DNA of 64,000 nt from assembly GCF_900089955.1 (NCBI RefSeq), contig NZ_FLQX01000101.1, forward strand, positions 16,013 to 80,012, written 5' to 3'. Of this stretch, positions 1 through 8,522 are shown piece by piece. A program made the translations under genes and the position numbers. Within the stretch, counting starts at the first letter, position 1. Every line of letters begins with the position of its first letter. A model generated the notes under the pieces. It made no database searches. It was not told where the DNA came from and saw nothing but the letters and a program-made list of their open reading frames with translations. This DNA comes from Candidatus Accumulibacter aalborgensis. Its GTDB lineage: Bacteria; Pseudomonadota; Gammaproteobacteria; Burkholderiales; Rhodocyclaceae.

Positions 1-1
1 C

Positions 2-1135
2 TGCCGCCATGAACCCCCGGCGCGTTACGTGGTCTGCAACGCCGACGAGGGCGAACCGGGGACCTTCAAGGATCGCATCCTGCTCTCGAGCTATGCCGAC
101 CTGCTGTTCGATGGCATGAGCGTCGCCGGCGTAACGATCGGGGCGAGCAAGGGTCTGGTCTACCTGCGTGGCGAGTACGCCTATCTGCTGCCGGCACTGC
201 ACGAGAACCTGGAGCGCCGCCGCCGTAGTGGCCTGCTCGGACCGGCGCTGTGCGGCCACGCCGATCTCGCTTTTGACATCGACATCCATCTCGGCGCTGG
301 CGCTTACGTCTGTGGCGAGGAAACGGCCCTGCTCGAGTCGCTAGAAGGCAAGCGCGGCGTGCCGCGGATTCGCCCGCCTTTCCCGGTCAGCGAAGGTTAT
401 CTTGGCCAACCGACGGTGGTGAACAACGTCGAGACGCTGTGCAAGGCGGCGCTGATCGCGGTCAACGGCGGCGCCTGGTTCGCTGCTCTGGGGACCAAGC
501 AATCGACGGGGACCAAGCTCTTGTCGATCTCGGGCGACGTCGAGACTCCCGGGATTTACGAGTACCCCCTCGGAGTTTCGGTGGCACAGGTGCTCAACGA
601 CTGCGGCGCCGGCAACGCGCAGGCGGTGCAGATCAGCGGCCCCTCGGGAACCTGCCTGGCGATGCACGAGTTCTCTCGCCGCATCGCTTTTGAAGACGTG
701 TCGACGGCGGGTGCGTTCATGGTTTTCGGAGCGCACCGCGACATGTTCGAGGTGGCGCGCAACTTCGCGCATTTCTTCGCGCACGAAAGCTGCGGTTTCT
801 GTACGCCGTGCCGCGTCGGCACGGCGTTGGTTGCCAACTGCATGGACAAGATCTCCAACGGCCTGGGTTCGCAATACGACATCCGCGAGATTTTCAAGAT
901 CCACCGTCTGTTGCACGCGGCCAGCCATTGCGGGCTGGGACAGTCGGCCTGCAATCCGCTCTTCGACACGCTGAACAAGTTTCGCCCGGCGTATGAGCGA
1001 CGCCTACGGTCGCTCGACTTCGAGCCGGCCTTCGACCTCGACCAGGCGCTGGCCAGCGCGCGCCAGATGACCGGGCGCGACGACCCCGCGGCGCACTTCG
1101 GTCTGGCCGCCAGAGTTCCGGGAGTTGAATCATGA
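2..1135 (+). CDS. hoxF: HoxF, diaphorase FMN/NADH-binding subunit of NAD-reducing hydrogenase (5' end outside window)
   Basis: This is the C-terminal part of the NuoF-like subunit that passes electrons between FMN and NAD(H) in the cytoplasmic bidirectional hydrogenase. The frame is open to the window edge and reads YVVCNADEGEPGTFKDR from base 26, so the true start lies upstream. The conserved motif GAGAYVCGEETALLESLEG is present. The C-terminal [4Fe-4S] site is ESCGFCTPCRVG plus a later CGLGQSACNPL. The stop overlaps the start of hoxU by 4 bases (ATGA), so the genes are translationally coupled. NuoF of complex I is the main alternative, but the hoxUYH genes behind it settle the call. Any hoxE would be upstream and cannot be seen. 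Confidence 0.93.
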   Translation, partial: CRHEPPARYVVCNADEGEPGTFKDRILLSSYADLLFDGMSVAGVTIGASKGLVYLRGEYAYLLPALHENLERRRRSGLLGPALCGHADLAFDIDIHLGAGAYVCGEETALLESLEGKRGVPRIRPPFPVSEGYLGQPTVVNNVETLCKAALIAVNGGAWFAALGTKQSTGTKLLSISGDVETPGIYEYPLGVSVAQVLNDCGAGNAQAVQISGPSGTCLAMHEFSRRIAFEDVSTAGAFMVFGAHRDMFEVARNFAHFFAHESCGFCTPCRVGTALVANCMDKISNGLGSQYDIREIFKIHRLLHAASHCGLGQSACNPLFDTLNKFRPAYERRLRSLDFEPAFDLDQALASARQMTGRDDPAAHFGLAARVPGVES

Positions 1136-1887
1136 ATGGAGTCACGAATGGAGTCATCAAGCAGCAAAGCCTCCTGCTCGATGGCATGCCGGTGCCTTTC
1201 GACGACGGACAAACGATCATGGACGCCGCGATGGCCGCCGAGATCTTCATTCCGCACCTCTGCCACCACCCCGAGTTCAAGCCGCAGGGGAGTTGCAAGC
1301 TGTGCACGGTGAAGGCCAATGGCCGCTACGTTTCGTCGTGCACGATGCCGGCCAAGGACGGCATGGAGGTCGAGAACAACTCTCCCGACTTGAACGACAA
1401 GCGCCGGACGATGCTGCAGATGCTGTTCGTCGAGGGCAATCACTTCTGTCCCTCGTGCGAAAAGAGCGGCAACTGCATGCTCCAGGCGCTGGCCTACGAA
1501 CTCGAGATGCTGTCGCCGCACTTCGAACAGTTCTATCCCGACCGGCCGGTCGATGCTTCGCACCCCGACGTCCTGCTCGACTTCAACCGCTGCATTCTGT
1601 GCGAACTGTGCGTACGCGCCAGTCGCGATGTCGACGGCAAGAACGTCTTCGCGCTGTCCGGGCGAGGCATCAGCAAGCATCTGATCGTCAACGCCGAGTC
1701 CGGCCGCCTGGCCGATACCGACTTTTCGCTCGCTGACCACGCGGCCCACGTCTGCCCGGTCGGCGTCATCCTCGAAAAGCGCCAGGGTTTCGCGGTGCCG
1801 ATCGGTCGCCGTCGCTACGATGTCGACCCGATCGGCATGCAGGTCGAACGGCTGGCGGCGCGCAGCGCGACCGACGAGGAGAGTTGA
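1132..1887 (+). CDS. hoxU: HoxU, iron-sulfur diaphorase subunit of NAD-reducing hydrogenase
   Basis: This 251-residue protein resembles the N-terminal part of NuoG and wires FMN-HoxF to the hydrogenase module. In order it shows a [2Fe-2S] ferredoxin fold (CHHPEF, then GSCKLC, then SSC), a His-Cys [4Fe-4S] segment (HFCPSCEKSGNCML), and a ferredoxin-like block (RCILCELCVRASRD) with a later CPVG. The length is normal for HoxU. The ATG overlaps the hoxF stop, and hoxY begins one base after the stop. All four genes therefore look like one transcript. Confidence 0.94.
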   Translation: MNGVTNGVIKQQSLLLDGMPVPFDDGQTIMDAAMAAEIFIPHLCHHPEFKPQGSCKLCTVKANGRYVSSCTMPAKDGMEVENNSPDLNDKRRTMLQMLFVEGNHFCPSCEKSGNCMLQALAYELEMLSPHFEQFYPDRPVDASHPDVLLDFNRCILCELCVRASRDVDGKNVFALSGRGISKHLIVNAESGRLADTDFSLADHAAHVCPVGVILEKRQGFAVPIGRRRYDVDPIGMQVERLAARSATDEES

Positions 1888-1888
1888 G

Positions 1889-2452
1889 ATGAATGCCGTT
1901 GTCCCGAGCAGGAAACTGCCGAAAGTGCGTCTGGCCACCACCTCGCTGGCTGGCTGCTTCGGCTGCCACATGTCGTTTCTCGATATCGACGAGCGCCTGT
2001 TCGCCCTCATCGAGCGCGTCGAATTCGACCGCTCGCCGCTGACCGACATCAAGCATTGCGGCCCGTGCGACATCGGCCTGATCGAAGGCGGCATCTGCAA
2101 TGCCGAGAACATCCACGTCCTGCACGAGTTCCGCCGCAACTGCAAGGTCCTGATCGCCATCGGCGCCTGCGCGGTCAATGGCGGTCTGCCGGCGCAGCGC
2201 AACCACCTCGACCTCGGCCTGTGCCTGCAGGAGGTTTACCTGACCGGTCTGGGTGTCGTCGGCGGCCAGATCCCCAACGATCCCGAACTGCCGCTGCCGC
2301 TCGACAAGGTGTACCCGATCCATGAACTCGTTCGCATCGACTACTTCATCCCCGGTTGCCCGCCGTCGGGCGACGCGATCTGGAAGTTTCTGACCGACCT
2401 GCTCGACGGGCGGACGCCGCGCCTCGGGCACCCCTTGCTTCATTTCGATTGA
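1889..2452 (+). CDS. hoxY: HoxY, small subunit of bidirectional [NiFe]-hydrogenase
   Basis: The 187-residue small subunit holds the [4Fe-4S] cluster proximal to the NiFe site. The four cysteine motifs are visible in order: AGCFGCHMSFLD, CGPCDIGLIEGG, IGACAVNGGLPAQRN and IPGCPPSGD. The frame is open further upstream, but the ATG at 1889 is one base after the hoxU stop and yields the usual short N-terminus. The large subunit follows after 8 bases. Group 3d (NAD-coupled, cytoplasmic) is inferred from the operon and from the absence of a Tat signal. Confidence 0.94.
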   Translation: MNAVVPSRKLPKVRLATTSLAGCFGCHMSFLDIDERLFALIERVEFDRSPLTDIKHCGPCDIGLIEGGICNAENIHVLHEFRRNCKVLIAIGACAVNGGLPAQRNHLDLGLCLQEVYLTGLGVVGGQIPNDPELPLPLDKVYPIHELVRIDYFIPGCPPSGDAIWKFLTDLLDGRTPRLGHPLLHFD

Positions 2453-2460
2453 GAGAGACC

Positions 2461-3954
2461 ATGGCCAGCGAGACTTTCGAACTCGAGACCGCATCCGCCG
2501 ACGCCGCGACGCTGCGCCGGGTCGCCATCGACCCGGTATCACGCGTCGAGGGCCACGGCAAGGTGACGCTGCTGCTCGACGAGAACGATCAGGTGCAGCA
2601 GGTGCGCCTGCACATCGTCGAATTCCGCGGCTTCGAGCGCTTCATCCAGGGGCGCCCGTACTGGGAGGTGCCGGTGATGGTGCAGCGCCTGTGCGGCATC
2701 TGCCCGGTGTCGCACCACCTGGCAGCCGCCAAGGCGCTCGATCACGTGGTCGGCGCCGACCGCCTGACGCCGAGCGCCGAAAAGCTGCGCCGCCTGATGC
2801 ACTACGGCCAGATCCTGCAGTCACATGCGCTGCACTTCTTTCATCTCTCGTCGCCCGATCTGCTCTTCGGTTTCGACAGCGAGGCCGGCCGGCGCAACAT
2901 CGTCGGCGTTGCCGCCGCGCATCCCGAGATCGCCAGACAAGGCGTGCTGCTGCGCAAGTTTGGTCAGGAAGTGATCCGCCTGACCGCCGGCAAACGCGTC
3001 CATGGCACCGGCGCGATTCCCGGCGGTGTCAATCGCGCGCTCTCGCGCGAAGAGCGCGACGGGTTGCTGGCCGATATCTATCAGATCGTCGGCTGGAGTC
3101 GGTCGGCGGTGCGACTCGTCAAACGCCTGTACACCGCCGATCCCGCGCTCTACGAAGTTTTCGGCACCTTCCGCTCGAACATCCTGTCGCTGGTCGGCGC
3201 CAACGGCGCGCTCGACTTCTACGACGGCCGCCTGCGCGCGCGCGACGCCGACGGCAGGATCATCGTCGATGGCGCCCACGTCAAGGACTACCACCAATTG
3301 ATCCGCGAGGAAGTCAAGCCGTGGAGCTACATGAAATTCCCCTTCCTGTCCGCGCTCGGGCCCCAAAATGGCTGGTACAAGGTCGGCCCGCTGGCGCGCG
3401 TGCAGAACTGCGACTCGATCCCGACGCCGCTCGCCGAAGCCGAGCGGCGCGAGTTCATCGACCACGGTGAGGGCAAGCTGATCCACGCACCGCTGGCCTA
3501 CCACTGGGCGCGGATGATCGAGATGCTGCACGCCGCCGAGACGATCAAGGATCTGCTGCACGACGACGATCTTTCCGGTAGCGAACTGACCACCAGCGGC
3601 GCCCGCAACCGCGAGGGCGTCGGCGTCATCGAAGCACCGCGCGGGACCTTGATCCACCACTATCGCGTCGGCGACGACGACCTGGTGACGATGTGCAACC
3701 TGATCGTGTCGACGACGCACAACAATCAACCGATGAACGAAGCGATCCGCCGCGTCGCCCAGCGCTACCTGAACCGACGCCAACTGACCGAGGGCCTCTT
3801 GAACCACATCGAAGTCGCCATCCGCTGCTTCGACCCCTGCCTGTCGTGCGCCACGCATGCGCTCGGCAAGATGCCGCTGCAACTCGAATTGCTCGATGCC
3901 GCCGGGCGCGTCATCGAGCAGATCAGTTCAGACCAGTTGAACTCCCGCAGTTGA
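2461..3954 (+). CDS. hoxH: HoxH, NiFe catalytic large subunit of bidirectional hydrogenase
   Basis: The 497-residue large subunit binds the NiFe(CN)2CO centre. The N-terminal ligand motif is RLCGICPVSHH and the C-terminal one is DPCLSCATH. About 31 residues follow that histidine. In this family that tail is clipped off by a dedicated endopeptidase once nickel is inserted, and the matching protease gene lies just downstream. The ATG at 2461 follows a purine-rich GAGAGA stretch and removes an unlikely N-terminal extension that overlaps hoxY. The gene appears intact. Confidence 0.95.
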   Translation: MASETFELETASADAATLRRVAIDPVSRVEGHGKVTLLLDENDQVQQVRLHIVEFRGFERFIQGRPYWEVPVMVQRLCGICPVSHHLAAAKALDHVVGADRLTPSAEKLRRLMHYGQILQSHALHFFHLSSPDLLFGFDSEAGRRNIVGVAAAHPEIARQGVLLRKFGQEVIRLTAGKRVHGTGAIPGGVNRALSREERDGLLADIYQIVGWSRSAVRLVKRLYTADPALYEVFGTFRSNILSLVGANGALDFYDGRLRARDADGRIIVDGAHVKDYHQLIREEVKPWSYMKFPFLSALGPQNGWYKVGPLARVQNCDSIPTPLAEAERREFIDHGEGKLIHAPLAYHWARMIEMLHAAETIKDLLHDDDLSGSELTTSGARNREGVGVIEAPRGTLIHHYRVGDDDLVTMCNLIVSTTHNNQPMNEAIRRVAQRYLNRRQLTEGLLNHIEVAIRCFDPCLSCATHALGKMPLQLELLDAAGRVIEQISSDQLNSRS

Positions 3955-3993
3955 ACTTCCGGACTCCGAGATGCGCCCAGTCGTGGTTGTAGC

Positions 3994-4021
3994 TTGGGTT
4001 AGCCCGCAGGGCGTAACCCAA
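3994..4021. repeat. Palindromic element between hoxH and hoxW
   Basis: Arms TTGGGTTAGCCC and GGGCGTAACCCAA pair across a GCA loop, with one bulged G. It could be a small dispersed palindromic element or a processing or termination hairpin after hoxH. No T-run follows, so a simple rho-independent terminator is unlikely. Confidence 0.5.
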
Positions 4022-4104
4022 CATCCTGCGGCCGAAGTGTCGGGTTATGCCAGTCCTGAGCAACGCCGAAGAGCGACGCCAACCCGACCTGCGAATCCGA
4101 GAAA

Positions 4105-4629
4105 TTGAAAGCGCCGGAAACGTCCCTCGCGCCGGTCGTGGTTCTCGCCTGCGGCAACCCCAGCCGCGGAGACGACGCACTCGGACCGATCCTCCTCGAT
4201 CGCCTGCAGGCCTGGCTCGAGTCCGCTGACTTCGCCGGTCTGGCCGACGACTTCGAGTTGATCGGCGACTTCCAGTTGCAGGTCGAGCATGCGCTGGACC
4301 TCGTCGGACGGCGCCTGGCGCTCTTCATCGACGCCGGACAGCAGACGCCGGCGCCATTTGTCTTTCGTCGGGCGCAGGTCATCGACTCCGCCAGCCCCAG
4401 CACACATTCGCTGCCTCCCGAATCGGTGCTCGCCGTCCTCGCGCGCATCAGTCAGGAAGCGCCGCCGCCAGCTTTCGTGCTCTGTGTGCGCGGTGAGCGC
4501 TTCGAGTTGGGTGAGGGTCTGAGCCCCGCCGCGACGAGCCACGCCGAGGCCGCGTTTGAACTACTGCAGGAGTTGTGTCGTGCCGCTGATGTGGGCGCCT
4601 GGCAGGCTCGCGTGATCGCGGGGGAGTAG
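4105..4629 (+). CDS. hoxW: HoxW-like hydrogenase maturation endopeptidase
   Basis: This 174-residue protein of the HyaD/HoxW peptidase family should remove the HoxH C-terminal extension after nickel insertion. The signature VVLACGNPSRGDDALG near residues 13-28 carries the nickel-sensing acid residue of the family, and LFIDAGQQ in the middle holds the second. The start is uncertain: TTG at 4105 is used here and GTG at 4138 is the alternative, since no ATG fits. It lies 150 bases after hoxH, beyond a palindrome, and may be transcribed with it. Confidence 0.85.
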   Translation: MKAPETSLAPVVVLACGNPSRGDDALGPILLDRLQAWLESADFAGLADDFELIGDFQLQVEHALDLVGRRLALFIDAGQQTPAPFVFRRAQVIDSASPSTHSLPPESVLAVLARISQEAPPPAFVLCVRGERFELGEGLSPAATSHAEAAFELLQELCRAADVGAWQARVIAGE

Positions 4630-4825
4630 GGTATTGGCCAGTCGGGGCGTGCTGCGAGTAGCCAGCAACAACCCCATCGTCATGACTTGAGCACGGTCTG
4701 TTGGCGTATAGGCATGACCTTGACACGTTAGCGCTGAGGGTGAAGACGAGAATACCAACTGCAGCGATGGTAGCCGCCTGTTGCATTGCTTTACAACGCC
4801 CATCACTGTTGTTAGCATTTACAAC

Positions 4826-5107
4826 ATGCCAGCCATGCTGATCCTCGATGACCGCTACCCTCAAGGGGGACCATGCTTTTGTCGCTGTGCGTGTATTCCG
4901 GGTGCCGGCCGAGGTGCCCGGCAGCATGCACGACCTGAAGTACAGTCTGGCTTACGTGGTGGATGGGGTGTGTGTGCTCCGCTTTGATAACGAGGCTGGC
5001 AAGGGCGACCACTTCCACCGCGGCGAAGCGGAGGCACCTACCTCTTCACCTCGCTGGAACAGCTTTTGGTGGACTTCTGGACCGCCGTCGATGATTGGAG
5101 AAAATGA
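4826..5107 (+). pseudogene. Frameshifted TumE-like (DUF6516) toxin
   Basis: The expected toxin sequence is spread over three frames. MLILDDRY is read from ATG 4835. VAVRVFRVPAEVPGS through VLRFDNEAGKGDH is read in the frame of ATG 4848. YLFTSLEQLLVDFW through the stop at 5105-5107 is read in another frame after a shift near 5034. Put together they give a normal-length TumE-family protein, which is usually encoded immediately before its TumA antitoxin, as here. Either the toxin is inactivated or the assembly has indels. The family name comes from recalled sequence pattern, not from a search. Confidence 0.6.
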
Positions 5108-5108
5108 G

Positions 5109-5453
5109 ATGACAAACACCGTAACCATCGGCGTCGCGTCGCGCGAAGAGATCAACGCTCGCTTCATACGCGCAATGACCACCGGCAAGCGCATGGCGCC
5201 CTTCATCGGCTTTGTCGATGAGCGCGCGCTATGGCGCACGCTGACGCCGCTACGCTGGGACATCCTCAAGGTGATGACGGGTGCGGGGCCGCTCGCACTG
5301 CGGGAAATTGCGCGTCGCGTGGCGCGCGACGTGCGCGGCGTGCATGCCGACGTGCATTCGTTGCTGGCCATTGGGCTGATCGAGCGCGACCAGGCGGGGT
5401 TTCGTTTTCCTTACGATGCAGTGCATGTGGATTTCATTCTGACGGCGGCGTGA
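5109..5453 (+). CDS. TumA-like winged-helix antitoxin (HVO_A0114 family)
   Basis: The 114-residue protein has a helix-turn-helix core: LRWDILKVMTGAGPLALREIARRV, shown here as LRWDILKVMTG then LALREIARRV, followed by VHADVHSLLAIGLIERD. That layout matches MarR-like antitoxins partnered with TumE toxins. The ATG at 5109 is one base after the toxin stop. The neighbouring toxin is frameshifted, so this may now be an orphan antitoxin or autoregulator. The open frame upstream of the ATG belongs to the damaged toxin. Confidence 0.7.
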   Translation: MTNTVTIGVASREEINARFIRAMTTGKRMAPFIGFVDERALWRTLTPLRWDILKVMTGAGPLALREIARRVARDVRGVHADVHSLLAIGLIERDQAGFRFPYDAVHVDFILTAA

Positions 5454-5846
5454 TTTTCGAGAACGCTGACGCTTCAGGCAAAAGATGGAAAACCTGCTCT
5501 CTGTCCCCTCTCGGCCAATACCTGCCGATCGATGTTGGCATTCCATTGGCCTGGTGGCACGATGCAATCATGCATAGACTTCTTCTACAGTGTCGTTATC
5601 CTCGCTTCTCTTGCTTGGAGCCCTGGGGGGGCAGTTCCGCAAATGTGGCCGGCTTTCCTACAAAGAGCCTTCTATGGAAGCACGTTGCGTTCAAGCGCAC
5701 AGCATAGCTGTGCTCGACGAAAGCATAGGATATGCTATACAAGTAGCAGTTTTGGACGAAACAGCGCGTGGGTCACCCTTTAGCAAGATGTCTGAAATAC
5801 TGCCCCTTGCCCAATACAATGCCCGTTCTATCAAGTGAGGCACCCC
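5454..5846. other. Gap of 393 bases without a convincing gene
   Basis: Base composition is more AT-rich than the flanking core DNA. An 82-codon frame (5590-5838) ends just before the ATPase gene but shows no family signature and no good ribosome site, so it is not called. The promoter of the downstream ATPase pair presumably lies here. Confidence 0.4.
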
Positions 5847-7028
5847 ATGAAGCCGGCAGCATTCGAGGAAGCTCCTGCGTCAAATAGACCCCTTAGGCTA
5901 CTTGTCCGAAACTTCGCGCACATGAAGCAGGTGGACCTCACTTTCGGCGACCTAACCGTGCTGGTCGGACCACAGGGAGCAGGTAAGAGCCTAGCGCTGC
6001 AGTGGCTCAAGGTGGCGATGGACGGCCGACAACTCGTCGATGCTCTGAAGGCTGCCGGACATCCCACTGATCGGCCTGACGTGCTTATCGACTTGATCTT
6101 CGGCAGCGGCATGGCTCCAGCCTGGAGAGATGGTGAGACTCAAGTTAGGCTCGATAAGAAAGAAATCTCCCCCAAGAACCTTGCCAGGATCGGAAACGGA
6201 AGCGAACGCCTCTTCTTCGTCCCGGCGCACCGTTCAATGCTGATCAGCGATGGCTGGGCCTCACCATTCCAGAAGCTCACATCAGACACTCCCGCTGTGG
6301 CACGCATGTTCAGCCAGAACCTCTTTGATCGATTCAGCGGCAAGGATGCGGGCACGCTTTTTCCCGTCGAAAAGAGGCTGAAGCGAGAGATCCGTAAGAA
6401 GATCGATGAGGCAGTATTTCACGGCGGCACGATCGGCATCGAAGAGGACAGCCAGCACGCGCAGCGCCTTCGCTTGGTGCACGGCGCGATGCACTTGCCC
6501 TTCATGACATGGACCGCTGGGCAGCGCGAATTCACGCCTCTTATGCTCGGTCTCTACCACTTACTCCCGTCAGTGCAACTGCGCAAGCGGATGGGAACAG
6601 AATGGGTTGTTATTGAAGAGCCCGAGATGGGTCTTCACCCTCAAGCGGTGACCGCTGTGATGCTCCTCGTTCTTGATCTCTTATGGCGCGGGTACCGGGT
6701 AGTGCTCTCGACGCACTCACCACATGTATTGACGATGCTATGGATGATGCGCCAATTGAAGGAGCAAAACGCGCGCTGGCAACTAGTCTGCGACGCATTC
6801 GACGTGGCGCGGGCTCCTATGAGGCGCGTAGCTGAAGAGGCGATTGGCAAGGATTTCCGTGCGTATCTAATGCAGTTCGACGACGGTGGAAAAGTCACGT
6901 CAGTGGACATCTCTGAACTCGATCCAAGCGCAGAGGAAGAGCGTATCGCAGGGTGGGGCGGTCTGACGGAGTTCTCTTCCCGCTTTGGTGATGCTGTGCG
7001 CAAGGCTGTGAACGAGGCAGAGTTGTGA
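5847..7028 (+). CDS. AAA ATPase (ABC/SMC-like, AAA_21 type), candidate defence ATPase
   Basis: This 393-residue ATPase has a Walker A motif (VGPQGAGKS, near residue 40), a late signature and Walker B region (VVIEEPEMGLHPQAV), and a switch histidine in LSTHSPHVL. These are typical of OLD-, RecF- or AAA_21-like ATPases with a head-domain layout. ATG 5847 is preceded by GTGAGG, and GTG 5835 is an in-frame alternative. It overlaps the next gene by 4 bases, so the two probably act as one unit. ATPases of this class recur in abortive-infection and anti-phage operons, where a second gene supplies the effector. Codon usage is less GC-rich than in the hox genes, consistent with transfer. No exact family can be named. 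Confidence 0.75.
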   Translation: MKPAAFEEAPASNRPLRLLVRNFAHMKQVDLTFGDLTVLVGPQGAGKSLALQWLKVAMDGRQLVDALKAAGHPTDRPDVLIDLIFGSGMAPAWRDGETQVRLDKKEISPKNLARIGNGSERLFFVPAHRSMLISDGWASPFQKLTSDTPAVARMFSQNLFDRFSGKDAGTLFPVEKRLKREIRKKIDEAVFHGGTIGIEEDSQHAQRLRLVHGAMHLPFMTWTAGQREFTPLMLGLYHLLPSVQLRKRMGTEWVVIEEPEMGLHPQAVTAVMLLVLDLLWRGYRVVLSTHSPHVLTMLWMMRQLKEQNARWQLVCDAFDVARAPMRRVAEEAIGKDFRAYLMQFDDGGKVTSVDISELDPSAEEERIAGWGGLTEFSSRFGDAVRKAVNEAEL

Positions 7029-7498
7029 ACAAAGGTGCTAAGAAGACGCCAGTTAGGAGTGCTCTGCGGGGGGATTCGATGCTTCTGCCCTTGGTAGCCA
7101 ATGGATTGGGCGCGTTGAAGAACGCGCACCGAGGCTACTTCGACGCTGCGATTCGACAGACGTTTGCTGATAGCCTTGACTTGGACGAGGCCATGCAACC
7201 TGACCATGAACAGGCGAACCGATGGGACTACTTGCTGGGCCATGCTCCGAGCGGTAACGTTGTGGCCGTTGAGCCTCACTCGGCCAAGCAGGACGAGATC
7301 ACCACGTTGATCAATAAGCGCGTCGCCGCGCGCGAACAGATGAGGGGCCACCTGCGCGACGGTGCGCGCGTGGCGAAATGGCTCTGGGTTGCATCGGGAA
7401 AGGTCCACTTCGCGAACACCGAGAAGACTAGACTGCGTCTCGACCAGAACGGCATCGAGTTCGTGGGCACGAAGGTCACTGCCAAGCATCTGCCTTAG
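7025..7498 (+). CDS. Unknown partner protein of the AAA ATPase, possible nuclease-like effector
   Basis: This is a 157-residue protein with a GTG start that overlaps the ATPase stop, which implies translational coupling. No known family is recognised. A central segment reads WDYLLGH, then VVAVEPHSAK, then DEITTLINKR. The spacing of an acidic residue, a beta-strand and an E-x-H-S-A-K string loosely resembles a PD-(D/E)XK-type nuclease core, but this is only a guess. The basic C-terminal half (LRDGARVAKWLWVASGKV) could contact nucleic acid. There is no signal peptide or membrane segment. Confidence 0.55.
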   Translation: MNKGAKKTPVRSALRGDSMLLPLVANGLGALKNAHRGYFDAAIRQTFADSLDLDEAMQPDHEQANRWDYLLGHAPSGNVVAVEPHSAKQDEITTLINKRVAAREQMRGHLRDGARVAKWLWVASGKVHFANTEKTRLRLDQNGIEFVGTKVTAKHLP

Positions 7499-7714
7499 CC
7501 GCCTATGCGCAACCCGTCAATGCACTAGACCTGCGCGGCAGGCCGCTGATTTCGAGCTTTGGACGGCCGGTTCGGAGACACCTGACTGGCTCCTGAGGGT
7601 CGGAAGCGGACGAGAGCCAAAAGGGCGAAGCTCAGATCATATTCCTTGAAAATAAATGGTGTGGGCCCGGATTGAATTTCGAGAGTCGTAGCCAATTAGC
7701 GAGGGCGTAGTTGA

Positions 7715-8209
7715 ATGTTTTACCTTGACCTGTTTCGTGCCCTTGACGGTGAGAATGTCCGCTATGTCTTGATTGGCGGGTTGGCGCTGAATATTCATGG
7801 TGTCGAGCGGGCAACGATGGATATCGACTTGATGCTCGCCATGGATGCAGAGAATCTTGCTGCCTTTCGTCGTGCCGCCGAAGGTCTGGGGATGACGCCG
7901 GTGCTGCCCGTGTCGATGAAGGATTTTTCTGATCCAGAAACCCTTCAACAGTGGATCAGCGAGAAACATATGCTGGCGTTTGCCTTACGCTCACAGGAAT
8001 TGAGTGCGCCGACGGTCGATATCCTTGTGCAGCCGAAAGTGGCTTTTGATATCGCTTGGGCGCGGCATGTGGAAAAGAATTTGGGGGACATCCGTGTTCG
8101 CCTTGTCCATATCGACGACCTGATAGCACTGAAGACGGGAACCGGCAGGCAGCGCGATGTGGCAGATGTCAACGCACTGGAACGTTTGAAGGACCTGGGG
8201 CGGGGATGA
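7715..8209 (+). CDS. Nucleotidyltransferase-fold protein (AbiEii/DUF6036-like)
   Basis: The 164-residue protein has the minimal nucleotidyltransferase motif: LIGGLALNIHG followed by RATMDIDLML, that is, GG then D-x-D. A further acidic strand is VDILVQP. Such proteins occur as the toxin half of type IV-like or MNT-type toxin-antitoxin pairs. Its stop overlaps the ATG of a 57-codon gene, a normal arrangement for a two-gene module. Toxic activity is inference, because similar folds also act as housekeeping sensors. Confidence 0.65.
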   Translation: MFYLDLFRALDGENVRYVLIGGLALNIHGVERATMDIDLMLAMDAENLAAFRRAAEGLGMTPVLPVSMKDFSDPETLQQWISEKHMLAFALRSQELSAPTVDILVQPKVAFDIAWARHVEKNLGDIRVRLVHIDDLIALKTGTGRQRDVADVNALERLKDLGRG

Positions 8210-8379
8210 ACGTGGAACGTATGGATTTCAGCTATGAAATATCGGACGAGCGGCTGCTGGCCTACAGCCAGTTGCCCCTTCTGGATCGCCTGCGCTGGCT
8301 GGACGAGGTGCGCCAGTTCACGCTGATGGTACGGCAGGCGCCGATTGTAGATAGGGAACAGACGATCGCCAAGTCCTGA
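8206..8379 (+). CDS. Small companion protein of the nucleotidyltransferase
   Basis: The 57-residue ORF starts at an ATG overlapping the preceding stop (ATGA). The sequence includes DFSYEIS, then LPLLDRLRWLDEVRQFT, a short amphipathic helical protein with no known domain. The tight coupling suggests it binds or restrains the nucleotidyltransferase, but no antitoxin family is recognised. Confidence 0.5.
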   Translation: MNVERMDFSYEISDERLLAYSQLPLLDRLRWLDEVRQFTLMVRQAPIVDREQTIAKS

Positions 8380-8522
8380 CGACAGATCCACGGAGAGTTG
8401 ACAAGCAAACGGCGCCGCGCCTTGGATGTATGCTATCGTATTCCACTCGTATCACATGACGGCTCCTGGTAGCCGTGGCCCATGTAACCGGTCTCGTCCC
8501 AACCCGAAAGGTGCCGCAAGCC

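Noticed and set aside
5590..5838. 82-codon frame just before the AAA ATPase
   Set aside because: No ribosome site, no recognisable domain and compositionally unconvincing.
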